Source of the DNA: Insolitispirillum peregrinum
GTDB lineage: Bacteria; Pseudomonadota; Alphaproteobacteria; Rhodospirillales; Rhodospirillaceae
NCBI RefSeq assembly: GCF_900156605.1
Contig: NZ_FTOA01000003.1
Coordinates: forward strand, 186,001-250,000
Direction of reading: 5' to 3'
DNA: 64,000 nt
Shown here in pieces: positions 16,967 to 25,025 of this stretch. The notes under the pieces are model-generated. The model searched no databases and was not told the DNA's origin. It was given only the letters and a program-made list of their open reading frames with translations. Both the position numbers and the translations under genes were made by a program. How positions within the stretch are numbered: the stretch's first letter is position 1; every line of letters starts with the position of its first letter.

Positions 16967-17001
16967 TTTCGATATAACGAAACATAGTCGATATATCGAA
17001 A
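16967..17001. promoter_or_regulatory. TCGATATA inverted repeats upstream of padR
   Basis: TTTCGATATA (16967-16976) and TATATCGAAA (16992-17001) form perfect 10-bp arms 15 bp apart. The second arm lies in a full palindrome TCGATATATCGA (16988-16999). AT-rich dyads of this type are typical PadR targets. The remainder of the 422-bp gap between padR and lysE is taken up by the repeat element at 17052 and a terminator. Confidence 0.6.
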
Positions 17002-17051
17002 CTCCGCAAGGGCCTTCCGATCGTCCGGGCAGAAATTTTTTATCGGCAATA

Positions 17052-17173
17052 GAGCATTTTCAAGTTGACTGTCTCCGGTCAACGGCTCGGAAAATGCGGC
17101 ACTAAAAGGGGGAGCATTTTCAAGTTGACCGTCTCCGGTCAACGGCCCGGAAAATGCGGCACTGAAAACGCTC
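17052..17173. repeat. TA-flanked palindromic mini-element, two tandem units
   Basis: Two tandem units of about 60 bp begin GAGCATTTTCAAGTTGAC and carry nested stems (GCATTTTC/GAAAATGC outside, TTGAC/GTCAA inside). The last unit runs into CACTGAAAACGCTC. TA dinucleotides flank the whole at 17050-17051 and 17174-17175. A relative in the opposite orientation is at 62482-62571. Confidence 0.75.
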
Positions 17174-17192
17174 TAAACACCCCTGCACATGA

Positions 17193-17226
17193 CAAGGCCG
17201 CTGTGCAGTCATGCACAGCGGCCTTG
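17193..17226 (-). terminator. Terminator-like hairpin after lysE
   Basis: A perfect 15-bp stem (CAAGGCCGCTGTGCA / TGCACAGCGGCCTTG) with a 4-nt loop lies 44 bp beyond the leftward lysE stop. The T tract is minimal. Confidence 0.65.
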
Positions 17227-17269
17227 CGAAAGCGTGGAGGACAGGTTGGTGTCAGAGGGGAGGAGGCCC

Positions 17270-17911
17270 TTACCCCTGCCGACTGAAGGCCAGCGCGGTT
17301 CCCGCTGCCACCAGCGCCCCACCGGTGCCCCGGTTGAACAGGCGCTGCCCGCGCGGGCTGGACAGGAACTTTCCGGCTCCGGCCCCGCCTGCGGCATAGA
17401 TCATCAGCGCAGCGACTTCCAGCACCAGAAAGGTCGCCCCCATCAGCAGCAGTTGCGGGCTGCTGTCCTGCGTGCGATCCAGAAACTGCGGGAAAAAGGC
17501 GGTGAAGATCAGGATGGCCTTCGGGTTGCTGATCGCAATCACGAATTCCCGCCGTGCCATCGGCCACAAGGCACCCTGTGTGCCTGTCGCCTGTGACCCG
17601 GCAAGGCTGTCGGGCTGAAGGACCGCGACCGGGGCACGCCAGATTTTGATGCCCAGAAAGATCAGATAGGCCGCACCGGCCACCTTCAGCACCACGAACG
17701 CATGTTCAGAGGCGGCCAGCACCGCCCCCAGCCCGACCACCGTCAGGCCGACCAGCAGGGTAAAGGCCGGAACCCGCCCCAGCCCGCCAATCACCGCCCG
17801 TTGCCAGCCAAAGCGGGCGGCATTGCTGACCGCCAGCAGGTTGTTCGGGCCGGGGGCCATGTTCAGCAGGAACACGGCGGGAATGAACATCAACCAGACG
17901 GACAGGGACAT
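17270..17911 (-). CDS. LysE/RhtB-family amino-acid exporter
   Basis: A 213-residue inner-membrane protein of five to six helices with the LysE-family signature near the N terminus (PAVFLLNMAPGPNNLLAVSN, then A-R-F-G) and the central FVIAISNPKAILIFTAFFPQF block. These carriers export amino acids such as threonine, homoserine or lysine; the substrate here is unknown. A single leftward gene ending at a strong hairpin. Confidence 0.92.
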   Translation of the reverse strand: MSLSVWLMFIPAVFLLNMAPGPNNLLAVSNAARFGWQRAVIGGLGRVPAFTLLVGLTVVGLGAVLAASEHAFVVLKVAGAAYLIFLGIKIWRAPVAVLQPDSLAGSQATGTQGALWPMARREFVIAISNPKAILIFTAFFPQFLDRTQDSSPQLLLMGATFLVLEVAALMIYAAGGAGAGKFLSSPRGQRLFNRGTGGALVAAGTALAFSRQG

Positions 17912-18098
17912 CAGGAACCACCCTTGCGACAGTCAGGAAACAGGACAGGGGGAGTGTAGCGCAGGAAGACGCTGAATGCTGCGGGAATTCCCTTTGCGCA
18001 AGATATGCTGTAGTCTCAATCCCATGAGCAACACATCCCACGCGCCGCACCGGATGAAACAGCGGCCATCGCACACCCCGACCGGACGGAGTGGCGAC

Positions 18099-18482
18099 AT
18101 GATCGAGGTGACGGTTGCGGTTCCCCGCGACCGGGCCGGTGCGTTGAAGCATTACGCCAAACGACTGTCCCGCAGCCAGCCCGCCCGACGGGACGAGGTG
18201 CTGTACACCCTGCGCACTCATGCCGACCAGATCCGCGAGCGTTTTGGCGTTCTCAGCCTGTCGCTGTTTGGCTCGGTGGTGCGTGACGAAGGACGGCGGG
18301 AGAGTGACGTTGACCTGCTGGTTGAGTTCGTCCCCGGTCGCCCCGAAGGCATGTTCGAGTTTGTCAGTCTGAAGCAATGGCTGGAGGGGCTGTTGTCGCG
18401 TCCGGTCGATCTGGTGACCCCGGCCAACATCAAGCCCCGCATCCGTCCCCGGATCATGAAGGAGGCGGTTCGTGTCCTATAA
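18099..18482 (+). CDS. mntA: MntA-like nucleotidyltransferase antitoxin
   Basis: A 127-residue minimal nucleotidyltransferase with the exact GSX10DXD motif of MntA antitoxins: Gly58-Ser59 then Asp70 and Asp72 (FGSVVRDEGRRESDVDLLVE). In the known type VII system MntA adds AMP to the partner HepT and silences it. An open frame extends to 17976, but GGAG seven bases before the ATG at 18099 supports this start. The stop overlaps the hepT start by 11 bases. The first 45 residues form a helical extension. Confidence 0.88.
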   Translation: MIEVTVAVPRDRAGALKHYAKRLSRSQPARRDEVLYTLRTHADQIRERFGVLSLSLFGSVVRDEGRRESDVDLLVEFVPGRPEGMFEFVSLKQWLEGLLSRPVDLVTPANIKPRIRPRIMKEAVRVL

Positions 18483-18867
18483 AGACTGGCGTGTGCGCCT
18501 GGATGACATCCTCGAAGCCATCGGACGCTGCCAAAGCTATACCGACGGCATGGACGTGGCGGCCTTTGCCGCCGACACCCGCACGCAGGATGCGGTGGCG
18601 CGCAATCTGGAGATCATCGGCGAAGCGGCCAGCAAGACGCCCGAGCCGGTCCGGGATGAATTCCCGCTGGTGCCGTGGCAGCAGATGGCCGAGATGCGCC
18701 ACATCCTGATCCATGAATACCACTCGGTGGACCCTGAGATTTTGCTGCGCACGGTGCAGAACGACCTGCCGCCACTGGTAACGCTGGTGCAGGCGGCGCT
18801 GGACAGTGCCGAGGGACCGGATGGTCAGATGCCGGTTGTCCATCATTATCGGCGGCGGCACCGGTGA
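18472..18867 (+). CDS. hepT: HepT-like RNase toxin (HEPN, DUF86)
   Basis: A 131-residue HEPN/DUF86 protein with the RX4HXY catalytic motif intact (Arg76, His81, Tyr83 in MRHILIHEYHSV). HepT toxins cleave RNA and are neutralised by AMP addition to the tyrosine by MntA. The GTG start lies inside mntA with AAGGAGG six bases upstream, so it is well translated and coupled. The stop overlaps the following SDR gene by GTGA, an unusual extension of the pair. Confidence 0.9.
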   Translation: MSYKDWRVRLDDILEAIGRCQSYTDGMDVAAFAADTRTQDAVARNLEIIGEAASKTPEPVRDEFPLVPWQQMAEMRHILIHEYHSVDPEILLRTVQNDLPPLVTLVQAALDSAEGPDGQMPVVHHYRRRHR

Positions 18868-19658
18868 GCACACCGCGCCCCCATCCCCGCCATGTGCTGA
18901 TCACCGGGGCCTCGTCAGGAATCGGGCAGGCGCTGGCCGAGCACTACGCCCGCCCCGGCTGTCACCTGAGCCTGAGCGGCCGCAACGCCGGGCGACTGGC
19001 GCAGGTGGCTGAGCGCTGCCGTGCCCGTGGGGCCGAGGTGTCGCAGGCGGTGCTGGATGTCTGTGATGCCAGCGCCATGGCGGCGTGGATTGCCGAAGCA
19101 GACCGGCTGGCACCGCTGGATCTGGTGGTGGCCAATGCCGGAATTTCCGGGGGAACCGGTGGCGTTACGGCCAAGGCCAGCGTTGGCGGTGAAAGTGCCG
19201 AACAGGCGCGGGCGATCTTTGCCACCAATCTGGCCGGAGTGATCAACACCGTTTATCCGGCGCTGGAGGCGATGGGCCCTCGGCGGCGGGGGCAGATTGC
19301 GCTGGTGGCTTCGGTGGCGGGCTTTCGCGGTCTGCCCAGTGCCCCGGCCTATTGTGCCAGCAAGGCGGCGGTCAAGGTATGGGGCGAGGGCCTGCGCGGG
19401 GCTTTGGCCCGCGACGGTATCGACCTGTCGGTGATTTTGCCGGGCTTTGTGGAAAGCCGCATCACCGACGCCAATCGTTTCCGCATGCCGCTGCTGATGC
19501 CCGCCCCGCGAGCGGCACGGATTATCGCCCGTGGCTTGGCGCGCAATCAGGGGCGGATTGCCTTCCCGTGGCCGACGGTGTTCGCCTGCTGGCTGCTGGC
19601 GACCTTGCCGAATGCGCTGGTGGACTGGCTGGGGCGGGCTCTGCCGAAGAAGGGGTAA
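18864..19658 (+). CDS. Short-chain dehydrogenase/reductase
   Basis: 264 residues with the full SDR signature: the nucleotide loop TGASSGIG at residues 14-21, VVANAG, and the catalytic Ser/Tyr/Lys set in ALVASVAGFRGLPSAPAYCASKAAV. The C-terminal tail ends in a hydrophobic segment (VFACWLLATLPNALVDWL), as in membrane-associated DHRS7-like SDRs. Substrate unknown. GTG start, overlapping hepT by 4 bases with no good ribosome site of its own, so translation appears coupled to the toxin-antitoxin pair. Confidence 0.88.
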   Translation: MSTPRPHPRHVLITGASSGIGQALAEHYARPGCHLSLSGRNAGRLAQVAERCRARGAEVSQAVLDVCDASAMAAWIAEADRLAPLDLVVANAGISGGTGGVTAKASVGGESAEQARAIFATNLAGVINTVYPALEAMGPRRRGQIALVASVAGFRGLPSAPAYCASKAAVKVWGEGLRGALARDGIDLSVILPGFVESRITDANRFRMPLLMPAPRAARIIARGLARNQGRIAFPWPTVFACWLLATLPNALVDWLGRALPKKG

Positions 19659-19665
19659 ACCTGTG

Positions 19666-20097
19666 TCATGAGGCCCGTTCTGCCTCGAACCAGTCCCGCA
19701 GGCGTCCCCACAGCGACACCGGCGGTGCGACCGGGGTGGGTAAGGTGGCGATCAGGGCTTCGACCGGTTGACGGGAAAGCTCGGTGATCAGGCGGCTGGC
19801 CCGTGCAAGGGCCAGGGCAGCAAAGCCATCGGGATCGCTGTGACGGTTACAACTGTATTCCGCATGCAGCCGGTCAATGCGTTGCCTGACGGCCATGCAG
19901 AAGTCTCGCCATTCGTGACAATTGGTCTGGGCGATGATCTGATCAATCGCCGCCCCCGCCGCCCGAACCCGGTCGCGGCTGACCGGCGCATAACATGGCG
20001 CCATCAACTCGTGGAGCAAGTGCTCGGTCGAGCGGCGGGCATGGGTGCGGAGCAGCGTGGACCAGATGGCGCGAGGATGCGACGGATAGGGGGGCAT
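19666..20097 (-). CDS. Hypothetical protein, helical, 143 residues
   Basis: I do not recognise the family. The protein is soluble and mostly helical, with a Cys/His-containing centre (NCHEWRDFCMAVRQRIDRLH) and a C-terminal WGRLRDWFEAE helix. Translation is well supported by AAAGGAGGT seven bases before the ATG, and a perfect TATAAT lies upstream at 20153-20158 on the same strand. It is convergent with the SDR gene, only 7 bp apart. Confidence 0.7.
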   Translation of the reverse strand: MPPYPSHPRAIWSTLLRTHARRSTEHLLHELMAPCYAPVSRDRVRAAGAAIDQIIAQTNCHEWRDFCMAVRQRIDRLHAEYSCNRHSDPDGFAALALARASRLITELSRQPVEALIATLPTPVAPPVSLWGRLRDWFEAERAS

Positions 20098-20152
20098 CGC
20101 CGGTACCTCCTTTGCTTGAGGCGCGGGCCTCTTACGGGTGGCAGACGATGGC

Positions 20153-20158
20153 TATTAT
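20153..20158 (-). promoter_or_regulatory. TATAAT box upstream of the 143-residue gene
   Basis: Leftward, a TATAAT hexamer precedes the gene by about 55 bp; the -35 region is only T-rich. A perfect CACGAT-T-ATCGTG dyad (20212-20224) lies further upstream, just after the next gene's stop. Confidence 0.4.
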
Positions 20159-20232
20159 ACTCTCGTAATCACGCAGAAAAAATGCGGCTTTGGCGCGCAT
20201 GTCAGTCCAGACACGATTATCGTGATAAGAGA

Positions 20233-20499
20233 TCAGGACGATTTCAACTTTTTCATGAAATCGCCAAAAGCGGCCCCAAAATCGGCAAACAGCGGGTCTT
20301 TGCGGTTCTTCAGCATGACGCCGCCGAACAGCTTCAGGCCGACGCAAAAGGATTCGATTTGATCGGGGGGCAGCAGGTTTTTGGCCCGGATGCGCTCGAT
20401 GATCTCCAGCAGGTCATCATGGCTGTCGGCCTCGAAGGTGAAGGCTTCGTCCTGACGGGAGGACTGTGGTTCGACGGTGATACGGTAGGAGTGGGGCAT
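20233..20499 (-). CDS. DUF3861-domain protein
   Basis: An 88-residue protein that fits DUF3861 end to end: HSYRITVE at the start, a HDDLLEIIERI helix, then FCVGLKLFGGVMLKNRKDPLFADF and a FMKKLK tail. The function of the family is not known. It starts 129 bp downstream of the serA stop on the same strand, after a terminator, so it probably has its own promoter. Confidence 0.85.
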   Translation of the reverse strand: MPHSYRITVEPQSSRQDEAFTFEADSHDDLLEIIERIRAKNLLPPDQIESFCVGLKLFGGVMLKNRKDPLFADFGAAFGDFMKKLKSS

Positions 20500-20579
20500 G
20501 GGAGACTCTCGGTTCGGTTATTGTCTGACCAGAGAGATATGGTATTTTGTTGATAAAGTCAACTATCATTCCAGAAAAC

Positions 20580-20608
20580 ACCCCGCATGACAGGATGCCA
20601 TGCGGGGT
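20580..20608 (-). terminator. Terminator after serA
   Basis: A perfect 10-bp stem (ACCCCGCATG / CATGCGGGGT) with a 9-nt loop followed leftward by TGTTTTC, 21 bp past the serA stop. Confidence 0.75.
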
Positions 20609-20628
20609 GACAGAAAATACCTGGGGAA

Positions 20629-21864
20629 TTACAGCAGGAAACGGGTACGGATGGTGCCCGGAATCTGTTCCAGTTCGTGGCGGATGCCAAGACCGGCTTC
20701 GACCTGTTCCTGCACGTCGACCACCACATAGCCAACATCGCCATCGGTGCGCAGATACTGGCCGGTGATGTTCATGCTGCGCCTGGACAGCACTTCGTTG
20801 ATGCTGCTCAGCACGCCCGGCACATTGTTGTGGATGTGCATGAAGCGCGAGCCGGTTTCCTGCAGCGGCAGCTGCACTTCGGGGAAGTTCACCGCGCCCA
20901 GCGTCGAGCCGTTGTCCGAATACTTGACCAGCTTTTCGGCCACTTCGGTCCCGATGTTGGCCTGAGCCTCCAGCGTCGAGCCGCCGATGTGCGGGGTCAG
21001 GATCACGTTGGGCATATTGCGCAGCGGGCTTTCGAACATGTCCCTGGTGCTGGCCGGTTCGCTGGGGAACACGTCGATGGCCGCCCCGGCGATGTGGCCG
21101 GACTCGAGGGCCTTCACCAGATCCTCGATCACCACCACGTTCCCGCGTGAGGCGTTCAGCAGCATCGCGCCCGGCTTCATCTGCGCCATTTCGGTGGCTG
21201 TGAACATGTTCTTTGTCTTGGGGGTAGACGGCACATGCAGGCTGACGAAATCGCTGTCGGCCAGCAGTTCTTCCATCGTCGGGCAGGAGCGGGCATTGCC
21301 CAGCGCCAGCTTTTCAACGATGTCGTAATAGCGGACCTTCATGCCGATGGCTTCGGCCAGAATCGACAACTGGGTGCCGATGTGGCCATAGCCGATGATG
21401 CCCAGCGTCTTGCCGCGCACTTCGACCGCACCGTCAGCGGTTTTCAGCCAGCCACCGTTATGGGTCGACCAGTTCTTTTCCGGGATGCGGCGGGCCAGCA
21501 TGATCACTTCGCCCAGCACCAGTTCCGCCACCGAACGGGTGTTGGAATAGGGGGCGTTGAACACCGGGATACCCAGCTTTTTGGCCGCCGTCAGGTCGAT
21601 CTGGTTGGTGCCGATGCAGAACGCGCCGATACACATCAGCTTGTTGGCTGCCTGCAGGACGTCGGCGGTCAGCTTGGTCCGCGAGCGGATACCGACCATG
21701 TGCACGTCGGCAATCTTGGCCTTCAGTTCGTCTGCATCCAGAGCGCCCTTCAAGCGCTCGACCGAGCGATAGCCCTGGGCTTCGAAGTATCCAACAGCGT
21801 TGTCATGGATGTTTTCGAGCAGAAGGACCTTAATCTTGTCCTTGGGCATGGAAAGCTTGCTCAC
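20629..21864 (-). CDS. serA: D-3-phosphoglycerate dehydrogenase
   Basis: A 411-residue enzyme catalysing the first step of serine synthesis. It is the short SerA form with a C-terminal ACT domain (FMHIHNNVPGVLSSINEVLS), like the serine-inhibited E. coli enzyme of nearly equal length. The NAD-binding loop is GIIGYGHIGTQ, and the catalytic Arg, Glu and His lie in LLNASRGNVV, DVFPSEP and LTPHIGGST. The GTG start is supported by GAGG six bases upstream. A 22-codon frame and a terminator-like hairpin precede it on the same strand. Confidence 0.96.
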   Translation of the reverse strand: MSKLSMPKDKIKVLLLENIHDNAVGYFEAQGYRSVERLKGALDADELKAKIADVHMVGIRSRTKLTADVLQAANKLMCIGAFCIGTNQIDLTAAKKLGIPVFNAPYSNTRSVAELVLGEVIMLARRIPEKNWSTHNGGWLKTADGAVEVRGKTLGIIGYGHIGTQLSILAEAIGMKVRYYDIVEKLALGNARSCPTMEELLADSDFVSLHVPSTPKTKNMFTATEMAQMKPGAMLLNASRGNVVVIEDLVKALESGHIAGAAIDVFPSEPASTRDMFESPLRNMPNVILTPHIGGSTLEAQANIGTEVAEKLVKYSDNGSTLGAVNFPEVQLPLQETGSRFMHIHNNVPGVLSSINEVLSRRSMNITGQYLRTDGDVGYVVVDVQEQVEAGLGIRHELEQIPGTIRTRFLL

Positions 21865-22045
21865 GGGGCGCCTCTTTGATCAAGACAGAGAAAACGGGGC
21901 GCTCTGGCTTACCTAAGGGAAAGCGGAAAGGCCATCGCGCCATCAGGGGTCTTTCGTTAGCATACCACGCGGCTGACAGACAGCCTTTTATCGTCAAGGG
22001 GGGCATCCCCTTTTGGTATGCGGGGGAAAGTGGAAGGGCAAATGG

Positions 22046-22086
22046 CAAAACGACAGCCGACCTGTTGGGGCCGGGCTGTCGTTTTG
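22046..22086 (-). terminator. Strong hairpin between the 22-codon gene and serA
   Basis: A perfect 13-bp stem (CAAAACGACAGCC / GGCTGTCGTTTTG) with a 15-nt loop. The U tract is part of the stem when transcribed leftward. It lies 20 bp past the small gene's stop and 181 bp before the serA start. Confidence 0.75.
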
Positions 22087-22106
22087 CTGTACGGTACTTT
22101 TGTGGA

Positions 22107-22175
22107 TTAAGAAATCCGCTGACGCTGTTGGTCGCGCAGACGGAAGAACTCTTCCAGATCGGCTGGTCCCAGCAT
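22107..22175 (-). CDS. 22-residue peptide upstream of serA
   Basis: A short frame starting MLGPADLEEFFRLRDQQR, a charged amphipathic helix with an Arg/Gln-rich end and a final serine. AGGAG seven bases before the ATG is strong, and a terminator follows the stop. It could be a free-standing small protein gene or a leader peptide of serA. It has no serine-codon run, so classical serine attenuation is not indicated. Confidence 0.5.
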   Translation of the reverse strand: MLGPADLEEFFRLRDQQRQRIS

Positions 22176-22668
22176 GGCGAAACTCCTGTTCAAAGGTCGG
22201 TGCGTTTTCCTCCCCCGCTCCATTACGCCAAGGGTGGCGGGGCGGGTCGCTTTGTTACGAAGATATTTCGCAGAGGCGCAATAAATAGTCAAATGACAAA
22301 TCTTGGGAGAAATAAAATTTCGTGATGTGATCAAAAGCGTATATGCATTTTCATACCGGATCGCTATCGGTCGCACATCTCCTGTCCGCCGTCCATCAGC
22401 CTGCTTAAGCCTTTGGCATAGCGATTTCTTTTTGTGATCACCAGATGCCTGCCCTTTATCAGCGTTTTGCAATGCAGTAACAGTAAAAGCCCGTCCACCG
22501 GATGGTTGGGGATGATTAAAAAAACGACAGGTCTGCTGTCTTTGATGGCACTCCTGCGGCAGCGCGGAAAAACCATCGGCTCGAATCGGCTTTGAAACGG
22601 GGGGCCTCTTGCCGGTGGGCAGACTCCGCCCCATGTGGGCTGACAGGGAAAAGGATCAGGGGATCGCC
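22176..22668. other. Non-coding gap between the 22-codon gene and the FemAB-like gene
   Basis: About 490 bp of lower GC with stop codons in all frames apart from weak open stretches. It should hold the leftward promoter of the 22-codon gene/serA and the rightward promoter of the FemAB-like gene. I see no tRNA, riboswitch or repeat element in it. Confidence 0.4.
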
Positions 22669-23838
22669 GTGTCTACAGCCTCGTCACCGTATCTGATACA
22701 GGTTGCCCACCGTCTGGCCGATGTGTCTGCCGCCGAATGGGATGCCTGCGCCGGCGTGGATAACCCCTTTACCTGTTATGCCTTTCTGTCAGCGCTGGAA
22801 GACAGCGGTTCGGTTGGCAAGGGCACCGGCTGGCAACCGTCGTATCTGCTGCTGCGCGGGCGGGAGGATGGGGTGCTGTGGGGCTGTGTACCACTGTACC
22901 TGAAAAGCCATTCCTATGGCGAATATGTGTTCGACTGGAGTTGGGCACAGGCCTATGAGCGCGCCGGAGGGGCCTATTATCCCAAGCTGCAGGCCAGCAT
23001 CCCCTTTACCCCCGCCACCGGGCCGCGCCTGCTGGTGGCCGCCGTTGCCCCGGACCCCGAGGCGATCCGCGGGGCGCTGGTGCGCGGGCTGGTCGCCCTG
23101 TGCCGCCAGTTGGAGGTCAGTTCCGCCCACGTCACCTTTCCGACCGCAGAAGACAGCGCGTGTCTGGCCCGCGAAGGGCTGTTGATCCGCCATGGCGTGC
23201 AGTACCACTGGGAAAACCGTGGCTATCACAGCTTTGATGATTTCCTCGCCGCCCTGTCATCGCGCAAGCGCAAGGACATCCGCAAGGAACGCCAGCGCGC
23301 CCAAAGTCAGGGAGTACGTTTTCTGACCCTCAGCGGAGCCGATCTGACGGCGCGCCACTGGGATGCCTTTTACCGCTTTTATCAATCGACCATCGACCGC
23401 AAATGGGGCAGTGCCTACCTGCGACGGCGGTTCTTTGACCTGTTGGGCGAGCGCCTGGGAGATCGGGTGGTGCTGGTGATGGGCGAGCGGGAGAGCGATG
23501 GCGAGCTGGTGTGCGGCGCCCTGAACCTGCGCAGCCATGACACCCTTTATGGCCGCAACTGGGGGGCCGATGGTGAGTGGAAATTCCTTCACTTCGAGAC
23601 CTGCTATTATCAGGCCATCGACTATGCCATTGCCCACGGCCTGCGCTGGGTCGAGGCCGGGGTGCAGGGCGAACATAAGATCCAGCGGGGCTATCTGCCG
23701 CAGACCACCTGTTCCGCCCATTATATCGCCCATCCGTCGTTCCGAACGGCGGTGGAACGTTTTGTCGAGGACGAAAAAGCCGCCCTGTCCGAAGACATGG
23801 CGGCTTTGGCAACGCTGGGACCGTATCGGCAGGAGTAA
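22669..23838 (+). CDS. FemAB-like acyltransferase (COG3146, DUF482)
   Basis: A 389-residue GNAT-fold protein of the peptidoglycan-biosynthesis-like COG3146 family: NPFTCYAFLSALEDSGSV near the start, the basic signature SSRKRKDIRKERQRAQ in the middle, and RWVEAGVQGEHKIQRGYLP near the end. The family is found mainly in proteobacteria; its acceptor is not established. The frame is open from 22609. I prefer the GTG at 22669 since the conserved part begins about 25 residues later, but the start is not certain. Confidence 0.82.
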   Translation: MSTASSPYLIQVAHRLADVSAAEWDACAGVDNPFTCYAFLSALEDSGSVGKGTGWQPSYLLLRGREDGVLWGCVPLYLKSHSYGEYVFDWSWAQAYERAGGAYYPKLQASIPFTPATGPRLLVAAVAPDPEAIRGALVRGLVALCRQLEVSSAHVTFPTAEDSACLAREGLLIRHGVQYHWENRGYHSFDDFLAALSSRKRKDIRKERQRAQSQGVRFLTLSGADLTARHWDAFYRFYQSTIDRKWGSAYLRRRFFDLLGERLGDRVVLVMGERESDGELVCGALNLRSHDTLYGRNWGADGEWKFLHFETCYYQAIDYAIAHGLRWVEAGVQGEHKIQRGYLPQTTCSAHYIAHPSFRTAVERFVEDEKAALSEDMAALATLGPYRQE

Positions 23839-23856
23839 TCCCGTGCGGGGGTCGTG

Positions 23857-24291
23857 TCAGGGTTTGTCACCGACCGGCGGCAACGGGCGGCCTTCGTGCA
23901 GGGCAATCGCATAGCGGAACGATTGCGCCATCCGTTCGGCCCGTTCAATGAACTGCTCGGCGATCTGTTCGGAAAACAGCTCGCGGGCCGTTTCACGGAA
24001 CAGCACCAGCCATTGACCAAAGTGGTGATCGTGCAGGCCGGGCAGGCCCACATGAACCGGCAGGGGGCGACCGTCATAGCGCTTGCTGCCGGTCATCATG
24101 GTGGCCCAGAAATCGACCATCTTGTCGAGGTGCGGCCCCCATTTGCCTGCCAGCTTTTCCTCAAACACCGGTCCCAGTTCTTCGTGCTGGCGGATTTTGC
24201 CATAAAAGGTGTGGACCAGCAGGCTGATCTGTTCGTCGGACAGGGTGGTCATGCGCAGCTCGGGCTGCCAGCTTTGGTAATGGTCGCTCAT
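23857..24291 (-). CDS. Group III truncated haemoglobin
   Basis: A 144-residue truncated globin. Features of the group III class are the early LVHTFYGKIRQHEELGPVF segment, the FWATMMTGSKRYDG block and VGLPGLHDHHFGQWLVLF with the proximal-histidine region, plus the RETARELF helix. Members are thought to handle oxygen, NO or peroxide. GAGG lies ten bases before the ATG; a frame extending 16 codons further lacks one. It is convergent with the FemAB-like gene. Confidence 0.9.
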   Translation of the reverse strand: MSDHYQSWQPELRMTTLSDEQISLLVHTFYGKIRQHEELGPVFEEKLAGKWGPHLDKMVDFWATMMTGSKRYDGRPLPVHVGLPGLHDHHFGQWLVLFRETARELFSEQIAEQFIERAERMAQSFRYAIALHEGRPLPPVGDKP

Positions 24292-24351
24292 GGAGAGCCT
24301 CGCGTGTTCAAAGCGGTGTGGTTTCGCACACGGCATCATGTCAAGGGTGGG

Positions 24352-24894
24352 TCAGCGCGTCGTGCCCGGAGCGTTCTTCAGCGCCGGAACCTTGGCCGCA
24401 GGCGGCAGGGCCGGGGGCAAATCATCGGCCGGGTGCGACGGCACCGGCGACTTTTCGCCGGTGGACAGACAGTCGATCACCCACAGGTCATAGATCGGGT
24501 GTTCCATCGCCGACAGCGCCGGGCTGGAGGCAAACATCCAGCCGCGGAAAACCTCGGCAGCCGGTTCGCCGCTGCGCCGTTCCCATACATCAAGGAAAGC
24601 GGCACTTTCCGGCGGTTCTTCCGGCGGACGCTCGACACAGGCACGCACGATCAGTTCGAGGTTTTCGATGTGCACCGTTTCGTTGACCGGCACTTCGATG
24701 GTGTCAACGCGGGCAGTGGACTTGTCCAGCCAGCGCAACAGGGCAACCTCGCGCTCCAGCCCTTCAACGGCCTGCGCCGGGGTGCTGAAGCCGGTGATCA
24801 CCGCCACGGCGGCGGCGGCCAGCACCCCGCCACGCCACAGGGCGGAGACGGAGCGGCGGAAGGCCGGGAAACGGCGGGAAATGGGCCTGTCCAT
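24352..24894 (-). CDS. DUF2155-domain exported protein
   Basis: A 180-residue protein with an N-terminal signal peptide (basic start, hydrophobic stretch, probable cleavage after STPAQA near residue 42) and the DUF2155 core: LRWLDKSTARVDTIEVPVNETV, RACVERPPEEPPESAAFLDVW and VFRGWMFASSPALSAMEHPIYDLWV. The domain is restricted mainly to alphaproteobacteria and its function is unknown. GGAG lies nine bases before the ATG. Before the insertion of the element at 24918 its start would have followed the MCE gene's stop by about 20 bp, so it was probably the last gene of the NDUFA12-MCE-MCE operon. Confidence 0.88.
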   Translation of the reverse strand: MDRPISRRFPAFRRSVSALWRGGVLAAAAVAVITGFSTPAQAVEGLEREVALLRWLDKSTARVDTIEVPVNETVHIENLELIVRACVERPPEEPPESAAFLDVWERRSGEPAAEVFRGWMFASSPALSAMEHPIYDLWVIDCLSTGEKSPVPSHPADDLPPALPPAAKVPALKNAPGTTR

Positions 24895-24917
24895 CGGGAA
24901 CTGCTCCGCAGCGGTTA

Positions 24918-25025
24918 GAGCATTGTGCGAAAAGTGGGAACCGGTTTTCGCGAAAACAATGCGACAGAACAAACGAGCATTGTGCGAAAAGTGGGAACCG
25001 GTTTTCGCCCAGTGTGAAAACACTC
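24918..25025. repeat. TA-flanked palindromic mini-element inserted in the stop codon of an MCE gene
   Basis: Two tandem units beginning GAGCATTGTGCGAAAAGTGG; the first ends GCGACAGAACAAAC, the second ends CCAGTGTGAAAACACTC. TA flanks at 24916-24917 and 25026-25027. Removing the element and one TA restores CAA-TAA on the minus strand, i.e. an intact MCE stop; with the element it reads CAA-TAG. Confidence 0.85.
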
